A stretch of DNA of 7,042 nucleotides from Oscillospiraceae bacterium (GCA_017558545.1 JAFYUG010000093.1:1-7042), one strand, 5' to 3'; counted from the stretch's first letter, positions 1-5,946 are shown. Notes: a model not told the origin generated them from the sequence alone. Program-made: numbers and translations.

Positions 1-255
1 CCTCGCAATGACTGTGATTTTAGTCTGCGCCAATGTAGGGCGCGATGCCCACATCGCGCCGCCATTAGAATCAGTTCCCTCCTCGGAGCATAGCTCCTGC
101 GGTCGGTTGCTAAAAACATGCCACTGGCATGTTTTCTTAACGCACCGACGCTCCACTCGCTATCGCTCGGTCGGTATGACAAGCCTATTCTATGTCCCTC
201 GCCGTAGGGAACGGTCTTGACCGTTCCGCTTGCAAGGGCTACGGATTGCCATGAG
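1..255. repeat. Gene-free mosaic of palindromic interspersed repeats
   Basis: No convincing gene lies here; the reading frames crossing it have no recognisable protein character. The stretch is a chain of inverted repeats: GTAG followed by a 9-bp stem (39-47 with 52-60, CCCA loop); ggagc/gctcc (85-89 with 93-97); a perfect 10-bp stem with a 3-nt loop (113-122 with 126-135), itself nested in an imperfect pair of GTCGG/CCGAC arms; tccct/aggga near 191-210; and ggaacggtc/gaccgttcc near 208-227. The first bases (cctcgcaatgac) and the region around 241-250 (ggattgcc) resemble the borders of a common 'GGATTGCC ... CGCAATGAC' clostridial interspersed repeat. I infer a non-coding, mobile or extragenic palindromic repeat cluster. 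It also sits just downstream of the minus-strand phosphatase gene, where its hairpins may help end transcription, although no T-tract is visible. Confidence 0.6.
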
Positions 256-263
256 CGCCCGCA

Positions 264-716
264 TCAATACCCCAAATGCTCCAGCAGTGCGGCGCAGCCG
301 GTGTTCACATCCTGCCATGTGGCCTCGAAGTCGCCGGTGTACCAAGGGTCGGCCACATCTCTGTCCACTCCTGCAAAGGAGAGCAGCAGGCTCATTTTGC
401 CTTCGCTGTCCCCGCCGCAAATGCGCTCCATGCGGCGCAGGTTGCTTCTATCCATGCAAACAAGATAGTCCCAGCGGCCATAGTCGCCTCTGTCCATCTG
501 TCTGGCGGTTTTGCCGGCGCAGGAAATGCCGTGCTCAGCCAGCTTTTTTCTTGCGGGAGGATAAACGCTGTTACCCAGCTCCTCGGCGCTGACGGCGGCA
601 GAGGCAATTTCAAACTCCCCTGCAATACCCCTGCGGCGCACCATATCCTTCATAACAAACTCAGCCATAGGGCTGCGGCAAATATTGCCGTGGCAAACAA
701 ATAAGATTTTAGTCAT
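264..716 (-). CDS. Low-molecular-weight protein tyrosine phosphatase
   Basis: This 150-aa protein, a normal length for the family, is a cytoplasmic LMW-PTP that hydrolyses phosphotyrosine (in some Firmicutes relatives phosphoarginine) through a cysteinyl-phosphate intermediate. The P-loop CX5R-S lies at the N-terminus: C8-HGNIC-R14-S15, with C8 as nucleophile and R14 binding phosphate. The general-acid loop D123-P-W-Y is near the C-terminus, followed by the usual TGDF. The conserved SA(x)4EE(x)GN(x)VYPPA segment is at 39-55. ATG at 714-716 is supported by AAAGGA about 8 nt upstream; this site overlaps the TGA of the kinase gene (13 nt between the genes), which suggests translational coupling. 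It is the second gene of an operon with an APH-like kinase. Physiological substrate and tyrosine versus arginine preference cannot be read from the sequence. Confidence 0.93.
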   Translation of the reverse strand: MTKILFVCHGNICRSPMAEFVMKDMVRRRGIAGEFEIASAAVSAEELGNSVYPPARKKLAEHGISCAGKTARQMDRGDYGRWDYLVCMDRSNLRRMERICGGDSEGKMSLLLSFAGVDRDVADPWYTGDFEATWQDVNTGCAALLEHLGY

Positions 717-729
717 ACTCTATATCCTT

Positions 730-1614
730 TCAAAAGCGTCGAATATACCAAGCGGGAACTGCATTTTTCATTCCGTCATACCATTGAAGTATCTGGGCTG
801 CCTGCTTTCTCATAACTTGAATCTCTCCATCTCCAAAGGGCATTGCCCAAGGGAGGGAACTGAGGGTGTTGGAACAAATATATAGCGCCAGCAGTTTCCA
901 AAACTCCATGGGGACATTGCCATCAAAATATCCGTCTACCATACCGGATGCGAAGGCCGGGGCCGCCTGAGCGCACCACACAATACGATTGAATTCCTCC
1001 CAAGGGTCGCCGAAGTCGTCACGGTCAAAGTCTATGATAGTTAATATGCCCTCTCGGTCTATCATCATATTGCCGACATGATAATCGCCATGCTGGTAAG
1101 TTTGCGGCCTGCCACTCAGCAAGTGTCGATTTTGAGATATGTATTCAAGAAAGGCCTCGCCGCCGCTTTCATATTTCAGCTCGCAGTTTTCATACATAGC
1201 GATTTTGCGGTCAATCTTGGCGTTGAAACGAGCTTCCCAAGTAGGTACATCTTCAGGGGCGGGAATGGTATGGATTTTTGCAAGTATACGCCCTGCATCC
1301 AAACCATAGCCATATTGGGTCGTCGCATCCATAGCGGCAAGCTTTTCTTCCGCATCTTCGCCGTCAATCCAGGTCTGGATGGAGTACACACCCTCCTCGC
1401 AGATGCCAAACTCCATAGGCATGCACATTGGAATACCCAATTTTGCCACTTTGCGCATATTCTCATATTCCCTTTGCTTCCGCTCAAGCTGGTCAATGGC
1501 AGAAATTCTGAGAAGGTACTTGGCCCCGTCGGCGGACACAACGCAGTATTTCTCATCCCCTGACCACCCTTTGTGGATGAGGCTTTTGCTTACAATATTT
1601 TGATAAATGCTCAT
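730..1614 (-). CDS. APH-family phosphotransferase (aminoglycoside/choline kinase fold)
   Basis: This 294-aa protein has the protein-kinase-like APH fold. It has an N-terminal lobe with a KGWSGDEKY nucleotide-loop segment (15-23) and a KYLLRIS strand (32-38), and a hinge near QTWIDGED (80-87). The Brenner catalytic motif is H175-G-D177-x-H-x-G-N182, and the metal-binding IIDFDRDDFGDP lies at 193-204 (D195 in the DFD position). Known members phosphorylate aminoglycosides, macrolides, choline or other small molecules using ATP or GTP; the substrate here is unknown and resistance should not be assumed. The ATG at 1612-1614 has GAGGTG 5 nt upstream. The gene opens a minus-strand operon with the LMW-PTP and has a near-consensus promoter. 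The pairing of a kinase-fold enzyme with a phosphatase is suggestive but unproven. Confidence 0.88.
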   Translation of the reverse strand: MSIYQNIVSKSLIHKGWSGDEKYCVVSADGAKYLLRISAIDQLERKQREYENMRKVAKLGIPMCMPMEFGICEEGVYSIQTWIDGEDAEEKLAAMDATTQYGYGLDAGRILAKIHTIPAPEDVPTWEARFNAKIDRKIAMYENCELKYESGGEAFLEYISQNRHLLSGRPQTYQHGDYHVGNMMIDREGILTIIDFDRDDFGDPWEEFNRIVWCAQAAPAFASGMVDGYFDGNVPMEFWKLLALYICSNTLSSLPWAMPFGDGEIQVMRKQAAQILQWYDGMKNAVPAWYIRRF

Positions 1615-1677
1615 ATTTTCACCTCAAACGCAAGAGCGGATTTTGCAGGAACTCCACCAATCAAAAATAGTGGGGTA

Positions 1678-1706
1678 ATCATAGCACCGCCATAGAAACT
1701 TGTCAA
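1678..1706 (-). promoter_or_regulatory. Sigma-A promoter of the kinase-phosphatase operon
   Basis: On the minus strand TTGACA (plus positions 1701-1706) is followed after exactly 17 nt by TATGAT (1678-1683), with a TG one base upstream of the -10 (extended -10). The predicted start is near 1671, giving a leader of about 57 nt before the kinase ATG. The leader begins with an imperfect dyad (accccac / gtggagt around 1652-1676). Confidence 0.75.
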
Positions 1707-1732
1707 CTGAGTGGGCGAAATTGCGGTTGTTG

Positions 1733-1786
1733 TATCGGCAAAAATAGGGGTTGGTGGCTACGATTTGCGTTGCTATTTTGCCGATA
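1733..1786. promoter_or_regulatory. Inverted operator-like repeat between the divergent operons
   Basis: The 15-bp half tatcggcaaaaatag (1733-1747) is matched in inverted orientation by ctattttgccgata (1773-1786), differing by one missing A/T. The right half overlaps the -35 hexamer of the Fic-gene promoter. A further partial direct copy, caaaaatag followed by tgggg, is at 1662-1674, next to the -10 of the opposite promoter (compare caaaaatagggg at 1739-1750). The arrangement suits a repressor or activator that controls both directions. The binding protein is unknown; the HTH of the adjacent Fic protein is a candidate by proximity only. Confidence 0.5.
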
Positions 1787-1798
1787 AGGTGGTATAAT
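1770..1798 (+). promoter_or_regulatory. Sigma-A promoter of the Fic gene
   Basis: TTGCTA (1770-1775), a 17-nt spacer and TATAAT (1793-1798) with an extended TGG directly upstream. Transcription should begin near 1805, so the in-frame ATG at 1805 would lie at the very 5' end. This favours the ATG at 1829 as the translation start. Confidence 0.75.
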
Positions 1799-1828
1799 AA
1801 CAACATGAAAACTTGCTGGGAGGCAACT

Positions 1829-2716
1829 ATGGAGTACGTATCTGTTGCAAAAATGGCTGAAAAATGGGGAATTTCCGAACGAAGTGTGCGAAATTACTGT
1901 GCCAATGGCAGAATTGCCGATGCCAAGCTTATCGGCAAAACTTGGTACATTCCGGAAAATGCGCAAAAGCCGGAGCGCGTAAACAAAAAGAAAGACACCC
2001 CCGCCTTGCTGCAGATCCTGCGTGAGCAGAAGGCGTCTAAAATGAACGGCGGCATTTACCATAAAGTGCAGATTGAACTGACATATAACTCCAACCACAT
2101 TGAGGGCAGTCGCCTTACCCATGACCAGACCCGATATATTTTTGAAACCAATACCATTGGCTTTGAAAACGAGTCTGTGAATGTGGACGATGTAATCGAA
2201 ACCTCCAACCATTTCCGCTGCATCGACATGATAATAGACCATGCGGGAGCTGCGCTGACAGAGAAATTCATCAAGGAACTGCATTTTGCGTTGAAAACCG
2301 GCACCAGCGATAGCCGCAAGGATTGGTTTGCGGTGGGCGAGTACAAAAAGCTGCCCAACGAGGTGGGCGGCAAGGATACAACGCTCCCTGAAGATGTTGC
2401 CGGTGAGATGCGCAAGCTGCTGGCAGACTATAACGCGCTGCCTTCCAAGAGCTTTGAGGACATCGTGGCATTCCATGTGGCCTTTGAACGCATCCATCCC
2501 TTCCAGGACGGAAATGGCCGTGTAGGCCGCCTGATCCTCTTTAAAGAGTGCCTGAAGCATAACATCGTTCCCTTCATCATCGAGGATAAGCTGAAGCTGT
2601 TCTATTACCGTGGCCTCAAAGAATGGGACTACGAAAAGGGATTCCTCATGGATACTTGCCTAACTGCTCAGGATAGATTCAAGGCATACTTGGATTATTT
2701 CAGAATCATATATTAA
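1829..2716 (+). CDS. HTH-Fic domain protein (class II Fic, probable AMPylator)
   Basis: This 295-aa protein combines an N-terminal helix-turn-helix of excisionase/MerR-like type (about residues 1-45, VSVAKMAEKWGISERSVRNY and then GRIADAKLIGKTWYIP) with a Fic domain. Fic enzymes usually transfer AMP from ATP to a hydroxyl of a target protein. The catalytic loop is fully conserved, H223-P-F-Q-D-G-N-G-R-V-G-R234. The autoinhibitory motif S88-N-H-I-E92-G93 precedes the core, which places it in class II (inhibitory helix N-terminal to Fic within the same chain). The start at 1829 is chosen because GGGAGG lies 5 nt upstream; upstream in-frame starts (1751, 1805) lie before or at the predicted transcription start. 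The DNA-binding domain and the dyad in its own promoter suggest autoregulation (inference). The cellular target is unknown. It is followed after 41 bp by a glucosidase gene with no terminator between them. Confidence 0.9.
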   Translation: MEYVSVAKMAEKWGISERSVRNYCANGRIADAKLIGKTWYIPENAQKPERVNKKKDTPALLQILREQKASKMNGGIYHKVQIELTYNSNHIEGSRLTHDQTRYIFETNTIGFENESVNVDDVIETSNHFRCIDMIIDHAGAALTEKFIKELHFALKTGTSDSRKDWFAVGEYKKLPNEVGGKDTTLPEDVAGEMRKLLADYNALPSKSFEDIVAFHVAFERIHPFQDGNGRVGRLILFKECLKHNIVPFIIEDKLKLFYYRGLKEWDYEKGFLMDTCLTAQDRFKAYLDYFRIIY

Positions 2717-2757
2717 TAAATAAATTTACTCAAATAAACCTTAATAAGGAGGCCGCT

Positions 2758-4410
2758 ATGGGAAAGAATCAATGGTATAAGGACAAGGTGTTCTATCAAA
2801 TTTGGCCCCGTTCCTTCAAGGACGGCAATGGGGACGGCATGGGTGACCTGCTGGGCGTATATGAAAAGCTGGACTATATCAAGTCCCTGGGCTGCGACGG
2901 TATTTGGTTTTCCCCTCTCTACCCCTCTCCCGGCGTGGACTGCGGCTATGATATTTCCGATTACTATGACATTGCCCCTGAGTTCGGCGGCATGGAGGCC
3001 TTCAAAAAGGTGCTGGATGGCGCCCATCAGCGGGGCATGAAGGTTATCATGGACTTGGTTGTTAACCACACCAGCACCGAGCATGAGTGGTTCAAAAAGT
3101 CCAGACAGAAAATAGAGCCCTATACGGATTACTATATCTGGCGTCCTGCAAAGCCCAACGGCAAGCTCCCCAACAACTGGGACTCCCTCTTCGAGGGCAA
3201 GGCATGGGCATGGGACGAGGTGCGCGGAGAGTATTATATGCACCTTTTCGCCATTGAGCAGGCGGACCTGAACATGGATAACCCCCTCGTCCGCGAGGAG
3301 GTCAAAAACATACTGCGTTTTTGGCTGGACATGGGCGTGGACGGCTTCCGCGAGGATGTTATCACTTTCATTTCCAAGAAGGAAGGCCTGCCCGATGACC
3401 ATATTATGCCTGCCTCCAAGGGCATACTCTATTTCAACCATGGCCCCCATCTCCATGAGTATCTGGAAGAGTTCGACAGGGATGTTTTCTCCCATTATGA
3501 CTGCATGACCCTGGCGGAAGCCCCCATGGTAACGCCGAAAAAGGCGCTGAAGTATATAGACGAGACCAATAATAGAGTGCTGGACATGATGATTCAGTTC
3601 TCAACTCAGGAAGCGGACTGCCTCTTCATGGACTTTAACCACATACCCTTTAAGCTTCGCAAGCTCAAGAGGGCATACAGCAATTGGCAGAACGGTCTTG
3701 AGGGCAAGGGCTGGAATATGCTCTATATTGAAAACCATGACCATCCCCGAATGGTCTCCCGCTACGGCAGCGAAAAATACCGCGTTGAGAGCGCCAAAAT
3801 GCTGGCGGCATCCTACCTCTTCTTAAAGGGCACTCCCTTCGTCTATCAGGGTCAGGAAATCGGCATGTCCAACTGGTATCCCAGCGACCCCGAAATGTAC
3901 GAGGATGTGCAGACCCGCTGGCAGTATTTCAATGTGGGCACGAAGAAATCCCCCGAAAAGCGCCTGCAAAGACTTTGGCACGGCTCCCGCGACTCCGCAA
4001 GAACTCCCGTGCAGTGGAGCGGCGAGGAAAACGCAGGCTTCACCACCGGCAAGCCTTGGTTTTTTGTAAATGAGAACTATGTGGACGTGAATGTGGCTTC
4101 TCAGGAGCAAGACGAAGAGTCTGTATTGAACTTCTACCGCAAGGCCATTGCCCTGAGAAAGGAACTCAGCTGCGTGAAAAACGGCAGCTATACTGAGTAT
4201 AATAAGGCCTCCTCCGCCCTTTATACCTATTCACGGGAGGACGAAAAGCAGAAAATTCTCGTTGTGTGCTCCTTCACGGAAAAGGAAGTACCCTTCCGCG
4301 CCCCCAAGGGCTTCGATATAGACTCTGCCCGGCTGATTTTGCAAAATTACCCCAAGGCAGAGGGCAATATAAAGGCCTACGAAGTCAGAGTTTATCTGTG
4401 GAATAAGTAA
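2758..4410 (+). CDS. GH13 alpha-glucosidase, oligo-1,6-glucosidase type
   Basis: This 550-aa cytoplasmic enzyme (no signal peptide) has the length and order of GH13 subfamily 31 enzymes, which remove glucose from short alpha-glucosides such as isomaltose. Visible landmarks are the metal-binding loop D22-GNGDGMG-D30, region I D99-LVV-N103-H104, and region II G196-F-R198-E-D200-V201 with D200 as nucleophile. The acid/base is E254 (TLAEAP), region IV is E325-N-H327-D328-H-P-R331 with D328 as stabiliser, then ARTPVQW (414-420) and a C-terminal beta domain. Val directly after the nucleophile is the residue linked to alpha-1,6 preference in this family. E199 and H329 replace the more usual Met and Gln. 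AAGGAGG lies 5 nt before the ATG. It is probably cotranscribed with the Fic gene. Trehalose-6-phosphate hydrolase is an alternative; no transporter or regulator neighbour helps decide. Confidence 0.92.
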   Translation: MGKNQWYKDKVFYQIWPRSFKDGNGDGMGDLLGVYEKLDYIKSLGCDGIWFSPLYPSPGVDCGYDISDYYDIAPEFGGMEAFKKVLDGAHQRGMKVIMDLVVNHTSTEHEWFKKSRQKIEPYTDYYIWRPAKPNGKLPNNWDSLFEGKAWAWDEVRGEYYMHLFAIEQADLNMDNPLVREEVKNILRFWLDMGVDGFREDVITFISKKEGLPDDHIMPASKGILYFNHGPHLHEYLEEFDRDVFSHYDCMTLAEAPMVTPKKALKYIDETNNRVLDMMIQFSTQEADCLFMDFNHIPFKLRKLKRAYSNWQNGLEGKGWNMLYIENHDHPRMVSRYGSEKYRVESAKMLAASYLFLKGTPFVYQGQEIGMSNWYPSDPEMYEDVQTRWQYFNVGTKKSPEKRLQRLWHGSRDSARTPVQWSGEENAGFTTGKPWFFVNENYVDVNVASQEQDEESVLNFYRKAIALRKELSCVKNGSYTEYNKASSALYTYSREDEKQKILVVCSFTEKEVPFRAPKGFDIDSARLILQNYPKAEGNIKAYEVRVYLWNK

Positions 4411-4427
4411 AAAAGGCAGTAACCCAT

Positions 4428-4460
4428 AAAAAGGCTTGACCATATTGGTCAAGCCTTTTT
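4428..4460 (+). terminator. Intrinsic terminator after the glucosidase gene
   Basis: A perfect 14-bp stem (aaaaaggcttgacc, 4428-4441, with 4447-4460), a 5-nt loop ATATT and a terminal T5 tract, 17 nt after the glucosidase stop. The A-tract/T-tract symmetry would let it work on both strands. Confidence 0.9.
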
Positions 4461-4463
4461 CAT

Positions 4464-4530
4464 AAGCCTCCCTCTGACGAGGGAGCTGGCAAAACGAAGT
4501 TTTGACGGATGAAGAGATTCTCTCCGGTTT
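4464..4530. repeat. Interspersed repeat remnant (CCTCCCTCTGACGAGGGAG type)
   Basis: Just after the terminator are two tandem small hairpins: ctccctc (4468-4474) with gagggag (4479-4485), and caaaac (4490-4495) with gttttg (4499-4504). The tail GACGGATGAAGAGATTCTCTCCGG carries its own gagaTTCtctc symmetry. The composition matches a MITE-like repeat I recall from gut Clostridia; family membership is from memory, not a search. It abuts the spoVAC scar. Confidence 0.5.
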
Positions 4531-4534
4531 TTAC

Positions 4535-4656
4535 TCAAAACAGCGAACACACCCAATATATAAACCCATACACCACACTGGCGCTTACCCCGTACACAAT
4601 CACCGGCCCTGCTATGGTAAACATCTTCGCCCCCACGCCCAGCACAAAGCCCTCTG
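4535..4656 (-). pseudogene. spoVAC: 3' fragment of a second spoVAC gene
   Basis: On the minus strand positions 4654 to 4535 encode the last 39 residues of a SpoVAC protein plus a TGA stop (EGFVLGVGAKMF ... YWVCSLF). By hand alignment with the complete copy at 5943-6395, 34 of 39 residues and 90 of 117 bases agree. Most differences are third-position and synonymous, so the parent was a functional, long-diverged paralogue rather than a fresh duplicate. Similarity stops abruptly near 4656, where the sequence switches to the promoter region of the DMP19 gene; the first roughly 110 codons are missing. It has no start or ribosome site and cannot make the protein. Confidence 0.85.
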
Positions 4657-4693
4657 CTGGTGTCAAGTTAGGACCCATTAGTTTGCAAAAATA

Positions 4694-4722
4694 TTTACAT
4701 TATTTTGGCGGCGCGGTATAAT
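4694..4722 (+). promoter_or_regulatory. Sigma-A promoter of the DMP19-family gene
   Basis: TTTACA (4694-4699), a 17-nt spacer and TATAAT (4717-4722), 20 nt before the start codon. AAAGGAG at 4728-4734 gives an 8-nt spacing to the ATG. The predicted leader is very short (about 14 nt). Confidence 0.75.
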
Positions 4723-4742
4723 AAAACAAAGGAGTTGACATT

Positions 4743-5294
4743 ATGGGTTTATTTAGTTTCATAAAACAAGCTATTGCTTTTAAAAAATCTTTTAAGGAAC
4801 AAGCACAACGAGATGCCGTGTATTTACAAATGTCTACTGAAGAGTTAGCTACATTACCTGATGATGAACTGTTTAGTGCCGTATGGATACGTACAGAAAA
4901 TATTGTATCGTCCAAAGAGGATTTGCTGGAAGGTTTTAATTCTCTCAATGACGAACAACGGGTATTTTATGCTGTTAACTACTTAGAAATGGAAGTTAAC
5001 AATGGTGGGCTTTGTCAGTTCTTTGTGAATTCAAGTCGCATGGTTGCGCCTATTGTTAGTGAGTATATGGGTATTATCGGCGCAATTGAACACAAAAAAT
5101 TATACAATGCATTTATTGAAAAACACCAAATCAACACTAACGATTTGTCTTCGTTTGACAGTGATACTATTGAGGTTTTTCAATCACAATATGAATGCTA
5201 CCCCTTTGATGAATATGATGATGCATTTTACGAGTTGGAACCTTTGCAAAATCATTTGGTTTCCTATGTAAAGAAACATATCGAAAAATTTTAA
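4743..5294 (+). CDS. DMP19/DUF4375 family protein
   Basis: This 183-aa soluble, acidic protein shows the DMP19 (DUF4375) hallmark: an FYAVNYLEMEVNNGG stretch at 75-89 continuing LCQFFVNSS (90-98), and an acidic FDEYDDAFYELEP at 155-167. The family is named after a Neisseria DNA-mimic protein reported to sequester a transcription factor. Whether this clostridial member mimics DNA is unknown. The N-terminal 30 residues are basic and amphipathic (GLFSFIKQAIAFKKSFKEQ), but no clear membrane segment is seen. It is a single-gene unit with its own promoter, a good Shine-Dalgarno and its own terminator. Codon use is much more A+T-rich than in the glucosidase or spoVAC, and the unit begins at a breakpoint in a spoVAC fragment, which suggests lateral acquisition (inference). 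Confidence 0.85.
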   Translation: MGLFSFIKQAIAFKKSFKEQAQRDAVYLQMSTEELATLPDDELFSAVWIRTENIVSSKEDLLEGFNSLNDEQRVFYAVNYLEMEVNNGGLCQFFVNSSRMVAPIVSEYMGIIGAIEHKKLYNAFIEKHQINTNDLSSFDSDTIEVFQSQYECYPFDEYDDAFYELEPLQNHLVSYVKKHIEKF

Positions 5295-5328
5295 GAAGAA
5301 AGCGACGGAATTTCCGTCGCTTTCTTCT
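5294..5328 (+). terminator. Intrinsic terminator-like hairpin after the DMP19-family gene
   Basis: A perfect 16-bp stem (5294-5309 with 5313-5328) with a 3-nt loop starts at the last base of the stop codon. The 3' arm ends in the pyrimidine run ctttcttct, but no real T-tract follows, so termination strength is uncertain. Confidence 0.7.
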
Positions 5329-5386
5329 CGTTAGAACAATGTCGTTATTTTAATGAAAAAAGGTTGGATTGCGCCTAGGTGACCAT

Positions 5387-5875
5387 ATGAACGAATTTCC
5401 AAAAAGAAAACCAATCCGCATCGAGAATTACGATTATTCCACCCCAGGAGCGTATTTCATTACGGTCTGTATTGCAGACAGAAAACCGATTCTGTGGAAT
5501 GTAGGGGCGGCAACCTGCCGCCCGAACCTTTCGAAAATTGGCACTGTCGTAGAAACGGCAATTCTGCAAATCCCGGAACATTACCCTGCTGTTTCCGTGG
5601 ATAAATATTGCGTTATGCCTGATCACATTCATATGATTCTATCTATCAATACCGACGAGGACGGGCGGCAGATTGCCGCCCCTACGATATCAACGGTGGT
5701 TGGGCATATGAAACGATGGGTTTCTATGCAGATTGGACATTCCATTTGGCAAAAATCGTTTATTAACCGAGTGATACGAAACGATAAGGGATATCGCGGC
5801 GTTTGGGAATACATCGAAAACAATCCCAATAAATTAGACACCGGATACGATATGCCGGATTTTGAGAATATGTAA
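5387..5875 (+). CDS. REP-associated tyrosine transposase (RAYT, Y1/IS200-like)
   Basis: This 162-aa single-domain HUH endonuclease/transposase is expected to nick single-stranded REP hairpins. After an N-terminal PKRKPIRIENYDYSTPGAYFITVCIADRK segment typical of RAYTs come the metal-binding HUH motif P78-D-H80-I-H82 and a catalytic tyrosine candidate Y142 (W140-E-Y-I-E-N-N-P147). The H-to-Y spacing fits Y1 enzymes. ATG 5387 is preferred because homologues begin near this point; AGGTGA lies 4 nt upstream. TTG 5369, with AAAGG upstream, would add six residues. Two 23-bp REP palindromes lie inside the frame and encode V39-GAATCR-P46 and G93-RQIAAP-T100, in loops outside the catalytic motifs. All visible key residues are intact, so it may be active. 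REP pairs adjoin its 3' end. Confidence 0.9.
   Translation: MNEFPKRKPIRIENYDYSTPGAYFITVCIADRKPILWNVGAATCRPNLSKIGTVVETAILQIPEHYPAVSVDKYCVMPDHIHMILSINTDEDGRQIAAPTISTVVGHMKRWVSMQIGHSIWQKSFINRVIRNDKGYRGVWEYIENNPNKLDTGYDMPDFENM
5501..5523 (+). repeat. REP palindrome A, inside the RAYT frame
   Basis: GTAG followed by an 8-bp perfect stem (gggcggca 5505-5512, loop acc, tgccgccc 5516-5523). It is read in frame as VGAATCRP (residues 39-46 of the transposase). Confidence 0.9.
5663..5685 (-). repeat. REP palindrome B, inside the RAYT frame, inverted
   Basis: The same element in the opposite orientation: stem 5663-5670 with 5674-5681, and the GTAG head on the minus strand at 5682-5685. It is read in frame as GRQIAAPT (residues 93-100). 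Its 23 bp are identical to copy D. Confidence 0.9.
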
Positions 5876-5877
5876 AC

Positions 5878-5900
5878 GTAGGGGCGGCTATCAGCCGCCC
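5878..5900 (+). repeat. REP palindrome C, directly after the RAYT stop
   Basis: GTAG head at 5878-5881, stem gggcggct (5882-5889) with agccgccc (5893-5900), loop ATC. It starts 2 nt after the transposase stop codon. The stem can be extended by flanking aaac/gttt. Confidence 0.9.
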
Positions 5901-5923
5901 GTTTTCGTTGTAGATAGTTCTGC

Positions 5924-5946
5924 GGGCGGCAGATTGCCGCCCCTAC
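5924..5946 (-). repeat. REP palindrome D, inverted partner of C
   Basis: Stem 5924-5931 with 5935-5942, and GTAG head on the minus strand at 5943-5946. With copy C it forms an inverted doublet 23 nt apart, the arrangement expected of a RAYT substrate. The spoVAC stop codon (TAG, 5943-5945) lies within its head. Confidence 0.9.

Noticed and set aside
8..220. 70-codon plus-strand frame in the repeat cluster
   Set aside because: Its sequence is the translation of palindromic repeats; such peptides appear wherever the repeat occurs and have no independent coding evidence.
730..1614. Aminoglycoside resistance gene
   Set aside because: The fold is APH-like, but the sequence does not match a resistance subfamily I recognise and the context is not a resistance locus.
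1703..2560. Long minus-strand open frame (285 codons) opposite the Fic gene
   Set aside because: It is antisense to a clearly coding gene, has no recognisable domain, and exists because of the codon bias of the Fic gene.
2713..3495. Minus-strand open frame of 260 codons opposite the glucosidase gene
   Set aside because: Antisense shadow of a conserved GH13 gene; no ribosome site or family resemblance.
4657..4680. tgtcaagttaggaccc, possibly a solitary insertion-sequence end
   Set aside because: It looks like an IS terminus, but no matching inverted partner or target duplication was found in the window.
4509..4721. 70-codon plus-strand frame between the glucosidase and DMP19 genes
   Set aside because: It is antisense to the spoVAC fragment and crosses the DMP19 promoter.
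5501..5946. CRISPR-like array of four 23-bp repeats
   Set aside because: Repeats alternate in orientation, spacing is irregular, two lie in a gene and a RAYT is present; they are REPs.
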